From positions 23,224,342 through 23,288,341 of the forward strand of contig CM029366.1 in assembly GCA_017165825.1 (NCBI GenBank): a stretch of 64,000 bases of DNA, given 5' to 3'. Source of the DNA: Hepsetus odoe (Eukaryota; Chordata; Actinopteri; Characiformes; Hepsetidae). This document shows, in pieces, positions 1-16,398 of this stretch. The notes under the pieces are model-generated. The model was not told the origin of the DNA. It made no database searches and saw only the letters and a program-made list of their open reading frames with translations. The first letter of the stretch is position 1, and the number at the start of each line of letters is the position of its first letter. Position numbers and translations under genes: made by a program.

Positions 1-3000
1 TTCCTAATTGTGGAAACATCATCAGCTCTGCAAACCATTTTACAACTCATACAAAGCTGCAGCATTTTTATATAGTACTGGTGCTGTGCACAGACAAGAA
101 TTTAAAATCAAAGTCAGACACCATGAATACCATTTAGAAACTGACTGAGAGAGAGGGGGGGGGAGAGAGAAGAGTGATTTCCAAAAAGAAAAGAGCGTGT
201 AAGCCAAGACCGAGATATCACATGGACATCTCTTCATCCAAAAATAAGTAATAGAGGAGGGTTTCAAACACCATTCTTGACCAGTCTGTGAAACAGTGTT
301 TACATAAACTGCCTTGAAATAGTGCTTTTAGCTTTAACATATCTTACAGTGGAGTGCATGCAGGCAGATCGTGACTGAAGTAATAATAGGATTGAATTAG
401 ATATAAAAGTGGTCACAGTGGTAATCAAATATCTCTTTTAACAGTGATATTACTTACTCTATCAAGTAACATTTCAGAATCAACAACAATGTTTTAAGTT
501 TAAGAATTCAGAACAGAGTAACTGTAAATTCCTGTGAATGCGGAAGTGCAATGGATTACTTCTTTTTGTCTTTTTATTGTATTAGAGGATCATGGGTAGA
601 ACAGGCTGCCGACACTGCAGTAACTTGAGCATTGTATTGAGTGACGGGCGGGTCTTTAGAGTAGGACCTGTGGTTAATACAGAATGTAACCACCTTGTCC
701 CGTATACACATTCACTCTTTAGTCCCGATTCTTCACTGTCTCTGTTTGTATGTGTGTCTAAATTATTAAGCCAAACTTCAGGGTGTGTTTTCGGATGGGC
801 TTATTTTAGAACTATCATATTATAAAAAAAAGTGTGAATTAGGAGTAGGTGTATAACGGGATTCAAGACTCTCCTGCTGAGGTTGAGTGCATCCCCTATG
901 GTCACAGCAGAAAACGAGAGGAGGTGAAAGAGAGAGAGAGAGCTGGTGTATCTGGTTTCTCACTTTCTACTCTATTACAATAATGCACTGATGTTATCTG
1001 AATCTGAATAATAAAGGTCATTCTGCACATACTCTTCAAAACACATTCCATATGTTAAAACTCATATGATAACTTTTCATCACATTCTTTCACTTCCTTA
1101 GCTGATCAAGCATAAAACCAAGCATATTCTGCTTTTATACATTACAATGATCTCAAATGAAAATCAAACTCAAAATCAAAATAAAAAAAAAAATCTGCTC
1201 ATAGAAAATAAATCTGAAAAAATCTGAACGCTGAAAAAGCCAGCTGTCTTGGTGAACATTTTACTGTGAACTGGCTAACAAGTGGTTAGAATGTGTTCTT
1301 TTTCTAATTCTGAAAATACACTTTTACTTACATACATCATTTTCTGGAGAGTGAGACCGAATGCCTTATAATTATAAAGTTTAAAATCAATAATAAAGGA
1401 TTAAATTATAAAACTATTTTGCTAAAACAAACATATACAAACGTCTGATACATATTCAGAAATACAAACACAGACACGCACATACACAAAATATCTCTCG
1501 CTGAGCACCCAGCCTTTACACTCTGGTAATTGTTTGTTTAGAGATGGGCAATAATTGAATAGCTGCAACTGAACAGCTAACTCTGTTTATCGTTTAGAGA
1601 TAAGAGAGAAAGCCCACTAATGCTGTTAGTCTCATTACTAACGGATACAGCAGGCTTTTAGCTCACTGCGTTATTAGATTGATGAGTCTGAGAATGTGTG
1701 TGTATGTTACACTCTGACCCTGCAGTTTTGTACAGTTTCTAGACTCCATACAAACTTCAGGCTGGAATGGATGTGAGCAATGATTTCTATTGTTTCATTT
1801 TCAGAATTAATTTTCCATTATACAGAAACCACAAAGAAACATGATTAAACTGACACACATATACACATTCTCTCATACACAACCCCACACATACACACAA
1901 ACATGTATGTACAAGTGAAAAAAAAGAAAAGAGAAGAAAGGCATGAAACAAAAGCTCGAAAGGCTGCTGAATGTAAAGGCAAGGACAAAGAAAATGGAAA
2001 GACCGGAAAGAAGTTAAATAGTAAATTAACAAAAGAGTGACATGGGGAGAAAAGGATAAGGAAAGGGATAATAAACTGGAACAACGACTAGTCATGAACG
2101 AATGTGTTACTTGACTTTATGTAATAATAGTATTTTATTACTCATTGGCTTGGCATGGCAACAAAACCTGTATTTACAGGAAACTGAAGACTTTCTTTCC
2201 AATGTTACAAAGTACGTCATGCAATGTATCTAATGTTGTTCTAGCAAGAAAGTGTAAATTATAAACTGTTAAGTTAATTCAGCTGTCAGTATTGCACAAA
2301 ATTATGGGTAACATTTAGAACAGGTATGACACTCACTTGTGGAACAACCACCATGCTACTTCATTATTACAGCCTAAGGATAACAATAGTGCATACAACA
2401 GTCTGCTTTTCCATGCAGTTTTTTATCATGGGCACACCATCTCATTTATTGACTATTAAAAATGAAAGGATTTCTTTGCAGAGCAAAGTCATTTTAGACA
2501 CAAAAAAGGTCTGATTGCTGATAAAGGATGACAGACACTTGGCTTTTGATATTGTTTTTAATCAGAATAAAATGTTTAATATGTTAGCTGAAAGCAAATA
2601 GGCAAAATTTTGAAAAGCTAGATGTTCAGCATGGAAAGCCACAGGCACTCAGTGCTGTAGAGAGGCTTAACTTAATATCTAGAGCAGGGACGTCCAGAAC
2701 AGGGAAAGTAATCTATAGATTGATCCATTGATTTGTTTTGTAATTGAGGAACTAATTGTTTCAGTGAAAGTGGCAAGTTGTCAGTCTGAAAAGAGTAAAC
2801 GGATGACTTTTGTCCAGGACATGGGGCTCATTTGTGTGAGAAAAAGGTTTCCTTGGGTTCAGCAAAAGTTCTGTCTGTGTTATGTTGCCAATCAAATCAA
2901 AATTGTGTGTGTTTGAGTTTGTGAGTAAGTGAAAAAGAGGCCTTCTGTCTTGTTTTTTTTTTTTTGAGGGCCACAAAGGTGACACTGCACCTATGTGGCC

Positions 3001-3059
3001 CTCTATTCTCATAACTCAGAACTTAATTCTCCAGCTCTGAAGAAAACCAACACCTCTTA

Positions 3060-3475
3060 TGAGAAAGGGAGAAATAAAGAGGGAGAGAGATAGAAAGAGA
3101 GATTTGGGAAGGCAAGAGAGAAAAAAGATGGGGGGAGAGAGAGATGGCAGGTGATAAAGAAAAAGAATGTAAGCAGAAAAAGTTAATAGAAGAGGTAAAA
3201 TGAGAGACACAGCAGGAGATTCAGAAAGAGGTGAAAAACGAGAAAAGGAAGACCAAAAAAGAGAAGGAAAGGAGATGTAAAAGCGGGTAAGAAAATTGGA
3301 GAGCAAAGAGGAAAGAAGTGGTAAAAATGCTGAGGAGGGAGGGAGGGGAGAGAAAGAGAGAGTAAGAAAGAAATTCTAAAGAAAAAAGGATAGGAGGACA
3401 GGAGGAAGAGGGAGAAATAGTAAGAAAGAAAGTGATAAAAGAGGGAGGAAGTACATGCTATGCAGCCAAATGTCA
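3060..3475. repeat. GA-rich polypurine low-complexity tract
   Basis: About 400 bases of the plus strand are almost entirely purine, made of imperfect GAGA, GAAA and GGGA blocks. It produces misleading leucine/serine/phenylalanine-rich open frames on the minus strand. Polypurine tracts of this length can adopt unusual structures, but nothing here shows a function. Confidence 0.85.
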
Positions 3476-5315
3476 AACAAAAATTACATTTCTCTCCTTT
3501 TCCCTCTCTCTCTCTCCCTCACACACACACGCACACACACACTCTTGGTGAAGCCAATAGTGACTATGCTGGCTGACCCACACACGGAACAGAACCCTGA
3601 CCAACTCCGTCTCATCTAAAGGTCAGCTGAGGGTCAGGGGCAAGGAAGGAGCCAATCAGCAGACTCCATCTCACGGGACATGTTCTGTTTTCATTCCCTC
3701 ACTGCACTCTCGTTTTTTTTATGAATTTTAAACAGTCAGCTCTGTAGACGCTGTTTGATGAAGGACCCTGATTAGAGAGGTTAACAGACCCAAGCTGTCA
3801 TATCAAAGACTGATGCACAAACACACACACACTGAAAGTACTCTGTCTGAACGAAATTAGACTGAGATCTATATCTTACAGGCACAGCAAGGAAACAGGG
3901 AAGTGTGGTGGAGAGAAAGAGAGAGAGGTTGGGCAGTTACCATATTGTATCATTATAGCAATCAAACAGGTTCACAGGCTGATGGGTAATTGGCAGCACT
4001 AGTGACTGCTTTCAGGCATCAGAGCTTTACAACTATTTAACATTGGTCACGGTGTAATCATCCAACAAAAGTAATTCTTTAGCACAAAGCCACACACAAG
4101 GTTCTGGTGCCCTGCAGTGTTGTACTGACTTTTTTGTTGTAATTGAAAAACTCTGCTCCACTCCATTCATATTAATATAAAACACAGGAAAGCCTTGAGA
4201 TGCACACACACTCTGACACCATTACATGGGAGGGTAGCCATAGCCACAGCATTTCCTGAACTAAGCACCATGATTTAAAGGGGAAAACATGAACTAAAGT
4301 GTGGTTAGTAATTCATTCCTGTTCTACAAAGTGCACTGGTATGCATCTGTTGGCATCAGTACTGCTTTGCAACTGGTAACAACTCTCACTGCTGCTTTGA
4401 CGTTTTCAAAAAAATATTTTTTACACTTAGTGGCTGATTTACATGTCATAAAGAGAAATCATACAGTGCAAATGTGTAGGTAAGAGAGGGAGTAGAGAGT
4501 GAGTGAAGAAGGAGGGCTGGGATATAAAAGCAAAATGGAAAGATTACCTCATGAATATGCCTTGTATGAACACAAACACACAGAAAGGATCAAGGCTGCC
4601 CACCACTGCATGATTCTGCATTTATTATTAATGATAATAATAATGATTATTGTTATGTTTTTATCATTAGTAACATATTTTGATGCACGTTGGGAAATCC
4701 AGCATCATGGCTAAAATCATGTTAAAATAATGGCTCTTTCTCACTGATTAAGAGAGCAGGTTCTTCAAAAAAAACAATAAAATCCTGAAAAGTAGCTTGA
4801 CAGTCAAAGCATGTATGTGCTAATAGCAAAATGTAAACCCCTAATGCTAGCAAACATGTCACATTTGTGGCTATGGCTTGGCAGATGTTCACAACCTTAG
4901 CCATTGCATTCACCCATGCATAGAATTAAGGAACGCATGTACAAGGAGATGCTTATATCAGGGAAAATAAAAGGAGCATGTTATTCTGCAGAAAAGTTGG
5001 CAGTAGAAAAACTTTTCTGCAAGGCAGAACAATGCAGTAGTTTGGACAGATTATGCCAAATATTAAAGGCCTTTTTAATTTTGCATGGGTGCTAAAGGCC
5101 TAATATGGCTAAGAAACAGGAAACCGGTAGCCTAGTGGTAAGAGGTAAATCAGCAACTGAAGCCCTGTAAATATTTTGAATTCAACACAGAAAACTGGCT
5201 TTCTGCTGAATCTGTAAAGCAGAATCAAAAGGTATTCTTAATCAGTGAATTCATATGAAAAGGAAACATGTATTTAAATCTTGTTTCTCAAGCAGATATA
5301 AGATGTCTTTTGCAC

Positions 5316-5321
5316 TTTATT
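5316..5321 (-). promoter_or_regulatory. EEFSEC polyadenylation signal AATAAA
   Basis: On the minus strand AATAAA lies about 155 bases past the EEFSEC stop codon at 5476, a normal distance for a 3' UTR. It is the first canonical hexamer met downstream of the gene. Confidence 0.55.
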
Positions 5322-5475
5322 AAAGCTAGACTGAAAAGAAACAATTTGGGAGCACACATGGAGCTCCTGCCACCTTTACATGCACACAGATAGCACATCA
5401 TCTGACCAGTTAGAAGTCAATGAAGCTCTCCTTTTTGCTCTTCTCAAGAGGTCTCTTCCAGAACAAGAAGTTCCA

Positions 5476-8400
5476 TCAGGCTTGAGACTGCACCATTTTT
5501 TTATGGGGGTCATAGACATATCTTTTAAAGTTCAGGTGAATTGTGACTGGCTGAGAGTCTGTCTTGATATCTTCTTCTTTGGTTGGTTCATTTTTGGCCC
5601 CTGCCTTTCCCTTTTTCCTGGAAGAGGAAAATAGCCGCTTTGTTTCTTCTTTAAGCCCCCCTGGTGGGGAAAAAAGAATATTTTGGATTTTATTAGAGAA
5701 AAACACAAGAAAATAAGAACACTTCTGGAAACCTCATTATGTTACGTGCATCATCAAAAATTAAGAACTTCTAAAACTGAGCTGCTTCATTGCAGCTGAT
5801 TTATTTACAGCTTGTGTTACAGAGTAAATGCATTACTGCTATAGAAAAAATAGCTTTTGGGGATAAGAATGGGATATCTTTTTCTTTTTTGGGAATAATG
5901 AAGCTTTTCCGATTCTGATACAAATTATGACGATACAAAAATGACAGTTAAATGGCTTAAAAACTTGAAAAGAATATTTTTGTCGTTTTATCAAAATGAT
6001 ATGCAATTATAAAGGGTATGTTAAGTGTTGGTCTGAGCCCCCATTACATCAAAGTATAACTGGATAACAAAGGACACTAAAGGACCAGCAAAAAAAAGAG
6101 GATAGAAAGAAGATGCATCCATTGTATTTTGTACATCATTGAGTTAAAGGTGGTTTATTGATACACATATATTGTTTGTGTATTGTATACCTGGTACTCT
6201 TATCTTTATTTTGCCACTCTGGCCAAAGCCGCCCTCAATAACCCCTTCTTCTCCTGATGAAAGTGTGACCTTTAACCCCACAAACAGCTGAAGGTTGGTC
6301 TCTTTCTTAAACAAATTTCTGCCAATCACTGTGTAGTCATCTGTCACCTGCGCACAGAAGAACAATGAGCGATAACTTAATTAAATGTATTATTTCATTG
6401 GAAATCTAAGGCAATATACTAAGAGCACTTCCTACTTCAATACAGTGACAAGTCACCTAACCAGCCAGTGACATACAGTTTTGTGTTTAAGCATGTCATA
6501 CAGTTTAAACATCTGCTGTCAAATGTATAAACTTCTTACTATAAAGTGAAAAGAGTGAATAATGAATACATTACAACGAAAAATTAAATACACCACCAAT
6601 TAAACAACTTAATGTTATCCCATCACCACAAAATAAGGACATGCTTGGTGTCCAGTTAGTCTTTATGTGTCAAACAACGGTAACAAAAAGAAAATTAACA
6701 AACTTTTGTCACAAAGATTATTAACAGCTCTTCATAAACTAGGAGAGAAGGTGAAAAAAATCTGATGATTATAAAGCTTCAAAAGAACACTTTTGTACGG
6801 AGTCTTATAACAGATCCTAAAGCAGACATGTGTACAATCTGGGGACCCCAGGGGAACATGTCTACAATCTACAGTAAACGTATCTTAGATCTCATGTGAT
6901 AAAATCCAAACTATTCTGAAAAATCAGACCTGTGTCACAATGAGGAAAAAAAAAAAAAAGTGCCTTGTAGTACTTCATTTTAGGCATGAAGTCTGCATAA
7001 TAGCTTTCCATTACTTCAGCAGCTAAATCTGGCCAACAGCTCCAGTACAAAATTAAAGCACCAAGCTTTGGACATCAAATATATCTTAGTTGATTAACAA
7101 CAATCAGGGGAATCAAGGTCCAGATAAACTCTAAAAATAAATGTTACCATTCACTGACATTACTGGAATTATGCTGTTTTTAAAGAGATCTACTTCCCTG
7201 CACTTTCGATTAATCTTGAATGGTCAAGCTTAAAAATGGGCCTGATCTTTATCTTGACCAGGTGTGTTACAGTAGTGCAAGGCAGTGGGTCTATTGGAAC
7301 AACTGCTTTAATAGGGCCCAGTTAGAGAATGAATTTTACATTGCAGTGTTGTGTATATGTGTGGTAAGGAAATGTTACCCGTTCCACTGCTCCTTCTTTA
7401 TGCTTGTCCTTACTGATTTTGAGCTTTGGTAGTGTGGTCTCTGTGTAGTTTTTGTCCTCAAAGCCCTGCAACAGCTTGCCATGAAAAGCAAGCCTACATG
7501 TGTTAGCATGTATATCAGAGTCTAGGCGTGAGCCAATAACCAAACAAAGTGGTGGACATGTGACCAGCCGTTCAAACTCCAACAATGCCCATTGCTGTGG
7601 TTCCCTGGCTTCACCCTGGCCAGTCAAAAACTCTTCCTGGTGACGAAACTCCCAATCAAATGAGAAAAGGTCTGGGGTCTGCTCTGAGGTACTTCCATCT
7701 GAGGTTCCAGGTTGGCTGTTAAGAGATGCCCTGCTAAAAAAGGACACACGTGCCATGACGGTTTCATGTCCAACAGTGATGTGGAATTTTGAACGGCTGT
7801 TAAGCGTGCCACGGTAGTATTCAATCTTCTGTACAGAAATAATGGCAGCATGAAGAGTTTGCAGGGAGCCAGGTGTACACACCACCCCACGCTCCAGCAG
7901 CTTTGGGTCAAACTGCGTCACACACACACCAACACGATCCCCTTGGATCGCACCAGGAACTGGCTTACGGAACATCTGTACTGACTTCACCTTCCGAGTG
8001 ACCTGCAAATCACAGAAAATCCACAAGGCTGAAAAATGTTTGGCAAACCTCTTGCCACTGTAGAGTGTCAGATTTGTTAATCCTCTCAAGCATACAGGAG
8101 AGTACAATTGTTTAGTTACCTCAGTGCAAGAGAAACAATTATTGCACAAATTTGGAAAATGTCCATAATTAAGTTTTGTGCTTAGTAGTATATGAAGCTG
8201 TGTGTGACTTTGAGAAAAATTCTATATATGCATTCCCAATAAACAGTATAGTAAAGCATGCATGTACGTGTGTGTACCTTAAGTGCAGGTATCTCGAGTG
8301 TGTCATTAACACGTAGCGCCCCCTGCAGAATAGTGCCTGTAATGACTGTTCCTTGGCCACGGATGGAAAAACAGTGATCCACAGCCATCAGCAGAGAGCC

Positions 8401-10646
8401 CGTGGGATCTCTATGAGGTAGGAATGCCTGGGCCTTTAGCAGCTGAATATACAAACACATACAAGTACACACACCAGACAAATATACAATTATGAACATG
8501 TTAAAGATGATGTATTTTTCAGGATTAAGCACAGGATACCAGATATAGTTTGGCCAATGTATTCAAAGTAAAGTGTCTCAATGATACTGGATGTTGAAGT
8601 ACTTTACACACATTAGCAGTTCTAGAAGAAACATATAGATCTAACCTCTATGAGCTCTGTAATTCCCTGTGCTTCCTCTGTGTCTGGAGCATCAGGTCCC
8701 CCTGGCTTTGCTGCCACAGCGATGACTGGGCAACCTTTAAATCTGATCAAAGGAAAAAGTCATGAATATAATGATGCATCTATCAGAATGCATATTCAAG
8801 AGTAACATCTTGAAACTGAAAAAGCCTACTCTGACAAGATAAAATTCAAGTGTGGATGTGCAACATTACAAAAATACATAAAAACAAAACATTTTCATAA
8901 CAGAACTTGAGTTGTTTGAGGTGTTGTAATCAACCACTGTTCTAGTATTGCAACGTTTAAAAACAAAAAACAACAAAACAAAAAACATTAAAAAGTGCAA
9001 AAGGACCTCTATTCAACATTTCACATACTGTGCTGCACGAAGTATAAATAAACAGGACAAATTCAATTCTCACAATTTGAGAAGCAAGCAATCAAGCATG
9101 CAGCTGCTCAGTATTCTAGACGTACTGGTAATTTGATGTCTTTCATGGCTTGAAAATAGGATCAACCTTCCTAATACTAAATGAAAAAAATGAGTACGCA
9201 CACACAAAATGGTGACCCTTTATGCTGTTTCTCACCTTGTGTTCTCCAATGTTTTGTGCATCTTCTTTGTCATCTTGTCAATGGCATTTTTTTTCTTGTC
9301 TGTAGGCAACAGGTCAGTTTTATTGAGGATGACAATCATGCGGGAACAAGTGAGCTGACCAATCAGGAGACATTCTGCTGTCTGTGTCTGCATTCCCTTC
9401 ACTACGTCAACCACTAACAGCATCAGATCGATTATTTGAGCACCTAAACACAAACACAGACAAAAAATTATTGCAAGCATTTTAGTTCAAGCACACAATT
9501 GAGAAAGAGAGAGAGCGAGAGAGCAAAAGAGAGACAGAGAGAGAGATGTTATTATATTTTTCCTTTCACTTGGTCTTTATGGAGTTACCCCCCCCGCCCA
9601 AGGGATTAGTTGAAACCTTAAACATCAGCCATCCGCCATAATCAACCACTTGTACCCCCAAACACACTAAATCCTCATATGTGGTCATAGCCTTCTTCTA
9701 TTGCATGGTCTAATGAAACAGACTGATGGAGGGTTTATAAGGACAATTAAAAACAACAGATATTCAGTAATCTTATTCTGGCCCTAGAATTTAAATGCCT
9801 GCTACCCGATAGCAAGATACAGAAGATACATTAAAAAAAAAAAAAGAAAATACAGAGAACATTTTAAACATTGGTGCATCAGAACCACAGCAGTTATTTT
9901 AAAAACACATCATCTGACTGGCCAGTGATTAGATCCATAACTCTGATAGCTGATGATCTTTTAATGATACTCCAGAAGAAAGCACTTTTTTTATTGTGGT
10001 CAAATGTCTCTTTGAATCGTTTTACCGAAATTGTAACCTTCTTAGAGGTAAAAGGGACAAGTCCCTGCAGCATTCCTGGTGAAATAGCTCAATAATCTCC
10101 ATTCTGTAAATGTGTAACATAAAAAATATTGAACAAGGACAACTGCACCATGTGACTTTCAATGCAAACTGAAGATGTACAACTAGGGTTGCAACTCATT
10201 ACATATTAAAGGGTGGTCATTTAAACCTATGAAAGTATTGAAACTAGACTTAGCATTTCCTATAGGTAAACTAGGTGCGACAACAAATAAGCAGGCTTCC
10301 CGAAAGCAGAAACATAAAGATAGATCTTACCACCGATGATTGTCCGAATGAGAGAAGCGTGTCCTGGACAGTCCACCAGTGTGAACTGTAAGCTGTCGTA
10401 CTTTCTCTCCCTGCAGGCCTCTCTCAGGTGCTCGGGTAAAGACACGGTGAAGGCGCTGAAGCCCAGGTCCAGAGTGATGCCTCGCTCCTTGGATTGAGGG
10501 TTCTTGTCAAAAGCAGCAGTGGAGGCGGTGCTGCTCAGAGCCCGGGCCAGAGACGTCTTCCCGCTGTCCACATGACCCAGGACCCCCACATTAAAGTTTA
10601 GTGTTAGGGGGAGACTGTCCCCAGCATTCCCACCCAGATCTGCCAT
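5476..10646 (-). CDS. eefsec: selenocysteine-specific elongation factor EEFSEC
   Basis: Cytosolic GTPase that delivers selenocysteyl-tRNA to ribosomes at UGA codons recoded by a SECIS element. Seven coding exons fit in frame: 10331-10646, 9236-9443, 8646-8742, 8278-8442, 7379-8002, 6191-6347, 5476-5660. They total 1752 bases and encode 583 aa, against about 596 in human. Visible motifs are the P-loop GHVDSGKT (residues 24-31), DCPGH (92-96) and NKTD (146-149), followed by the EF-Tu-like beta-barrel domains and the C-terminal domain IV that ends KRYVYDPHKKMVQSQA. All junctions are GT-AG. The start is the first ATG of exon 1 and is followed by a short leader before the GTPase fold. The gene diverges from RUVBL1, as in human. 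Identification is firm; the 5' UTR was not determined. Confidence 0.97.
9500..9546. repeat. (GA)n simple repeat in EEFSEC intron 1
   Basis: An imperfect GAGA tract within the intron between the first two EEFSEC coding exons. No further structure is visible. Confidence 0.8.
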
Positions 10647-10655
10647 GAGGCTGTG

Positions 10656-10706
<51 letters not shown>

Positions 10707-11512
10707 CTTTAACTGCAGTCTGCCGCGGCTCCTCTAGTTAACTTTACGTTCGTAAACAGCAGATATACGGAAGAGCAACGCAGATCATTCGTTCGGAAGA
10801 AACTTCATGCGTCGAGGACAAAAATAATACTTGTTTTCCTGCTTTAATCAAGCGTCCCATATCATCTGACAGAGGCACTTCCTGCGTTTCCAAAAACATT
10901 TCCACCTGCGAAGTGTGACTCTGACTTTAGGTTCCAAGCAGCGTTAGAGCCATGCGCTGCTACTTCCTGAACATGTAGCAAGTCAGTAAATAGATCAATT
11001 TTAAATTAGTACAACGCGAAAAGAAGTTTATTCTGAGACATAACCACGATAACAGAGACATTTAATTATATGTTATGCTAGAACAAAATTGTATTATTAT
11101 AATTTAACATGGCAAAAAACCTATTCGATGTCGATTTGTGTATTAACTGGCTATGAAATATTATTTTAATCGGGGTGAAATTCGAAACGAGAAGCTCCGA
11201 TATTATGGCCTCTGTTTCTATACGGTACTTTCAATCCGTGCACTAACGGAAAACAGGCGGGGATTAACGACGTCCATACAATGATAAGCACCTCTATTGT
11301 CCAATCAGCGAACAGATTGGATAACTCTAGACCAATTGTTATGAAGAAAGACACAAAAAGTGTTCCTGAGGCCGCGACTTCCCTATATCTCCTTGGCAAC
11401 CCGCATGGAAACGCGGTCCCCCGTGTTTGTAGTCGCGCCGATTTTAAGTTAGGCGGACGCTGGTGAAGCAGGGATAAATTCAGTCTAGCTTTTTTGAACG
11501 CAGAGTTGAGCC
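10647..11512. promoter_or_regulatory. shared promoter region between EEFSEC and RUVBL1
   Basis: The 866 bases between the two start codons separate genes transcribed in opposite directions. The flanks near both ATGs are richer in CG dinucleotides than the surrounding introns (for example near 10720-10820 and 11370-11460). No TATA box stands out, which is usual for CpG-type housekeeping promoters. RUVBL1 and EEFSEC are also neighbours in opposite orientation on human 3q21, so the arrangement appears ancient. The bidirectional use is inferred, not seen. Confidence 0.6.
10660..10700. repeat. (GA)20 microsatellite just upstream of the EEFSEC start
   Basis: A nearly perfect AG dinucleotide run begins 14 bases upstream of the EEFSEC ATG, so it reads as (CT)n in the presumed 5' UTR of the transcript. 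Its length probably varies between individuals. Confidence 0.9.
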
Positions 11513-15000
<3,488 letters not shown>

Positions 15001-15230
15001 CTTACTCATTCAACTTTTAATTTTACATTTCAGTTAAATTTTTCATTAAACTAATTGAGTAAAGTACAGGCCAGTCAAGGAGCTGTGTATAATACTGTCA
15101 TAGTTTTGCCATTAGAAAATGATTGTTAAATAAGAACTCTTATGCTTTTCTATCCCACTTGTTCATTTGAGTCTCAGGTTTTGTTTGTTTTTTTTTGTTT
15201 TTTTTGGCTTAATTTTACATAAGAAATTTA

Positions 15231-15236
15231 AATAAA
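15231..15236 (+). promoter_or_regulatory. RUVBL1 polyadenylation signal AATAAA
   Basis: AATAAA on the plus strand 231 bases after the RUVBL1 stop, following a T-rich 3' UTR segment. It is the first canonical hexamer downstream. Confidence 0.6.
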
Positions 15237-15959
15237 CATACTACCTTTTTCTAATGCGTTCTGTGTTTGACCTCAGACATACTAGTAGTATATTTCAAAA
15301 TGCCTATTAAAATATCAAGCACACAATCAGCCTGTATATATTGGCACCCAAGATAAAACCTGAGCTTTAAGGCCATTTTCAGTGTTTAGTTTTTTTCTTT
15401 TTTTTTTTTTCTTCTAAAAATTATAAAACAAAACCCTTCAGATCAAAAGGATTTAAAAGTGTAGTCACTGATCCTCTGCATTTTAAAGACCTTGAGGTTT
15501 GGGTATCTACTTTGGATTTCTTCTGATGCCACCTATTTAGACTGCTGGAATATAAACTGAAGCCAAGTTCTAGGGTAAGATGAGGGGGAAAAAGTGCTTT
15601 CAGTAACAAACACTTAACATTGGTATAAACAAAAATTCAACCCACAAATTTTGTTAGAGGATCTATAATGTCAGATGGTGGTTTTTCCTCCAGTGGTCAT
15701 TTGATACTTGTTGGGATACATATGAACTCTATCAAGTAGCAAGAGATTTTAAATCCAAATCTGGCTGCCTCTGCCAGAACTTACAAATATGTCTTGACTG
15801 GACAATATAGCAGGAAAATAATCTTATCCATGTAAAAATGGCTGAATAACAACAAATTAAAATGTTTGGTTATCACACTCCCTATATCCGAGATGGTACT
15901 TGTGAGAGCTGAGATAAGGTTGGCCAATTATGGAGCTAGAATCATCAGTTAAAGCTCTA

Positions 15960-16205
15960 TCGGGGCAGTGGTTAGCCTAGCCTAGTGGTTAGGGAGTTGG
16001 CCTCTAAACCGAAGGTCATGGGTTCAAATCCCAGACTAGCAGGTTGCCCTGAGGTACCCTGAAGCAAGATACTGTTGCCATCGCTGCTCCCCTTTAAATA
16101 GCTATGCACTGCAGTACATACTGAGTGTATGGGTGAAAATCAAAGGTTGAATTTTGTTATCTCGCAATGACAATATGTTTCACAATGACAAAAATAGTCA
16201 CTTTC
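15960..16205 (+). repeat. tRNA-derived SINE, family A, full-length-like copy
   Basis: The 5' part resembles a tRNA: an A-box-like stretch TAGCCTAGTGGTTAGG and a B box GGTTCAAATCC, spaced as in RNA polymerase III promoters. The body contains the phrases GCCCTGAGGTACC and CTGCTCCCC and ends in a segment with ATGTTTCACAATGACA. Related copies occur at about 22560-22795, 42390-42530, 55410-55565, 55636-55875 and 58950-59190. The first bases carry a small duplication (GTTAGCCTAGCCTAGTGGTTAG). Confidence 0.8.
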
Positions 16206-16398
16206 ACTCTTCACTAATAAATATAACAAATGTTATATATAGGAAGTCACAAACCATTTGTTAATAAAACTGTAAGCCTATCTACTGTCAGTCACAGCCC
16301 AGCATGCTTTAAACAACATTTTTTTAATTCACTTTCAAAAACATGAGACAAATCATGTACATTTTTTGGACCTTAATCCAGAATTTTCTCTGCATGTA

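Larger units (their letters stand above)
1..5475. other. gene-free region downstream of EEFSEC
   Basis: No exon with a recognisable protein and flanking splice sites was found on either strand. Open frames here are short and mostly arise from polypurine or CA-rich sequence. The content is AT-rich unique DNA, a GA-rich tract near 3060-3475, short CA runs near 3520 and 3818, and the EEFSEC polyadenylation signal near its right end. Two stretches of higher complexity (about 1500-1690 and 3590-3820) look less repeat-like than their surroundings and could be conserved non-coding DNA. That is a guess without an alignment. Confidence 0.6.
15001..16398. other. intergenic region RUVBL1 to mustn1
   Basis: The two genes converge here. 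Apart from the RUVBL1 3' UTR, the family A SINE and the mustn1 3' UTR, I see only AT-rich unique sequence and a T run near 15390-15410. Confidence 0.7.

Noticed and set aside
3183..3476. Long minus-strand frames rich in Leu, Ser and Phe
   Set aside because: They arise from the polypurine tract; no splice context, no recognisable domain.
5124..5145. SINE head fragment (GGTAGCCTAGTGGTAAGAG)
   Set aside because: Only about 20 bases resemble the family A head and no body follows; too short to call.
7322..8149. A 275-codon frame as a separate gene
   Set aside because: It is EEFSEC exon 5 (7379-8002) with intron sequence on both sides.
15960..16205. A functional tRNA gene
   Set aside because: It has A- and B-box-like sequences but no cloverleaf pairing that I could fit, and the same body recurs in at least five other places, so it is a SINE.
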